NCBI GenBank assembly: GCA_030849085.1
Contig: JASAOM010001059.1
Location: forward strand, 62,001-126,000
DNA: 64,000 nucleotides
Direction of reading: 5' to 3'
DNA from: Borovskyia barvae
Taxonomy: Eukaryota; Euglenozoa; Kinetoplastea; Trypanosomatida; Trypanosomatidae
Shown here one piece after another: positions 63,047 to 64,000 of the stretch. The notes beneath the pieces are model-generated. The model did not search any database. It saw only the letters and a program-made list of their open reading frames with translations, and was not told where the DNA came from. Numbering within the stretch: the stretch's first letter is position 1; each line of letters opens with the position of its first letter. A program made the translations under genes and the position numbers.

Positions 63047-64000
63047 ATGTACTCAGAGCAGAACTGGAGTGAACGCCACGCTAGCGGTAGCGGGACGAGG
63101 TTTGCCCGCGGCGGCGGTCTCCCCAGCAATGCACGCAGCATGACAGGTGGCTACGATATGGGCAGTACGGGGGTTACTAGTGGCTACAACGCCGTGGCGG
63201 CTGCGCGTCAGCCATCGCCACAGACCACCGCCTTTTATCCGCCCGCCTCCTCTCGCTTTACGCCGATGGACTTTGAGTTGTTCATCAACAGTAACCGCGA
63301 CCCTACTGATGAGATGCGCCGCTCTCAGGAGTATTACTATTGGTACCACAGTAAACAACCCCGAGACCCGCGCGCGCCGCCGCCGCTGCCCTCCCTCGAA
63401 GTGCAAGAAGCCCTGAGCAACATGGAAACGCCATGGGATGATGTAGGTCCTGTATCGAACCCCGCAGCGTCGCGCGGTGTTTCCGGTGGCAGCATGCAAC
63501 GAAAAATCGGTGCGAAGAGCCTCGCTCTCGATGCGAAAGACCTTCGTGAAACACAGGAGGCACACGTCATGAATCCGTACGGGCACAATCTCATATCGCA
63601 GCACAATATGATGAGTCCCGGCACGCAGTTTTTTGCTGCCTACGCCCCGACACCCGTGGCCATCGCGACCCCAAGCACGCTGCGAGCCTACGCACACGGG
63701 CAGATTCCACTACCTTCTCCAGGTCACCCTATCAGGTACGAAGGAGATTTTCCCGAAGGAGGAGCCCCTTACAGTCGTGGAGCTGGCGCAGCAGCCAAGA
63801 GTATCGCTGCCCAGCAATACTACACACAGGAACCGATGAACACGTTCGGTCTGTACGATGCAGGGGCCGAAGGTGGTGTAGTCAACTACTTCGATTCCGC
63901 GCAGGGAGGCAGCAGCAGCACCGGCCTTGGTGCTGTGCAAGGCAACCCCTACCAGCTCACAGAAAACATGGGGGAGGTGGATTTCTCGATGCTGTATAGC
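63047..64000 (+). CDS. Probable Pumilio/PUF-family RNA-binding protein, N-terminal part
   Basis: An open frame of 318 codons starts at the ATG at 63047 and runs off the window end without a stop. The translated part is rich in Gly, Ser, Tyr, Gln and Pro. The best clue is residues 66-115: [16 protein letters not shown], then [26 protein letters not shown]. Fungal and plant Pumilio proteins have a similar short element (a tyrosine-rich stretch followed by NPRLPPPL) upstream of the PUM repeats. PUF proteins bind 3' UTRs of mRNAs and control stability or translation. The PUM repeats themselves would lie beyond the window, so the assignment is tentative. The composition and Met-rich stretches are consistent with a disordered RNA-granule-type N-terminus. 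Confidence 0.6.
   Translation, partial: MYSEQNWSERHASGSGTRFARGGGLPSNARSMTGGYDMGSTGVTSGYNAVAAARQPSPQTTAFYPPASSRFTPMDFELFINSNRDPTDEMRRSQEYYYWYHSKQPRDPRAPPPLPSLEVQEALSNMETPWDDVGPVSNPAASRGVSGGSMQRKIGAKSLALDAKDLRETQEAHVMNPYGHNLISQHNMMSPGTQFFAAYAPTPVAIATPSTLRAYAHGQIPLPSPGHPIRYEGDFPEGGAPYSRGAGAAAKSIAAQQYYTQEPMNTFGLYDAGAEGGVVNYFDSAQGGSSSTGLGAVQGNPYQLTENMGEVDFSMLYS

Noticed and set aside
1-64000. Retroposons, transposons or virus-like elements in the spacers
   Set aside because: No transposase, reverse transcriptase or long terminal repeat was seen; short degenerate retroposons cannot be excluded without a library search.
1-64000. Strand-switch region, telomeric repeats or CRISPR array
   Set aside because: All supported genes are on the + strand, and no telomeric hexamer array or regularly spaced repeats are present.

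Overview
The window reads as nuclear DNA of a trypanosomatid, most likely of the Leishmania group (Leishmaniinae). All seventeen genes I can support lie on the + strand with no intron. They sit in very long gene-free spacers that are pyrimidine-rich in the coding sense and full of short (TA)n, (GT)n, C- and G-runs. Most starts are preceded by a pyrimidine tract and then an AG dinucleotide. This is the layout of one polycistronic transcription unit processed by spliced-leader trans-splicing and polyadenylation. No tRNA, rRNA, mobile element or CRISPR array was recognised. The species assignment is inference.

Layout. 0.9-9.6 kb: a SKP1/Elongin C-like protein with a large proline-rich insert, a Cdc25/Acr2-type rhodanese that has lost its catalytic residues, and a PMCA-type calcium pump. 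9.6-16.2 kb: a 6.6-kb gene-free stretch. 16.2-24.2 kb: a PSP1-domain protein, a Rab geranylgeranyltransferase alpha subunit, and a small protein with an MGCS acylation-type N-terminus and an aromatic (OCRE-like) tail. 27.6-35.2 kb: an unknown coiled-coil protein, an alpha/beta-hydrolase-like protein and a CLC-family chloride transporter. These three consecutive genes each have a small upstream ORF whose stop codon overlaps the main ATG. 36.5-49 kb: a Yaf9/GAS41-like YEATS protein, guanylate kinase, a protein with three CW-type zinc-finger-like modules and a Mis18/Yippee-like zinc protein, so three chromatin-type proteins within 12.5 kb. 50.5-60.7 kb: a coiled-coil protein and two type I membrane proteins. 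The second has two long repeats that share a 580-bp stretch of identical DNA. From 63.0 kb to the window end: the N-terminal part of a probable Pumilio/PUF-type RNA-binding protein.

The genes do not form one pathway, as is usual in trypanosomatid arrays, so control is expected after transcription. The most unusual points are the CLC protein lacking both the gating and the proton glutamate, the homogenised repeat in the surface-type protein, the three consecutive uORF/start overlaps (one uORF contains a (TA)n microsatellite), the degenerate Acr2-like protein, the triple CW-like protein, and a perfect UACG-tetraloop hairpin at 31701-31722. Several predicted start points differ from the longest open frame, because those frames begin at GTG or TTG; I used the first in-frame ATG.
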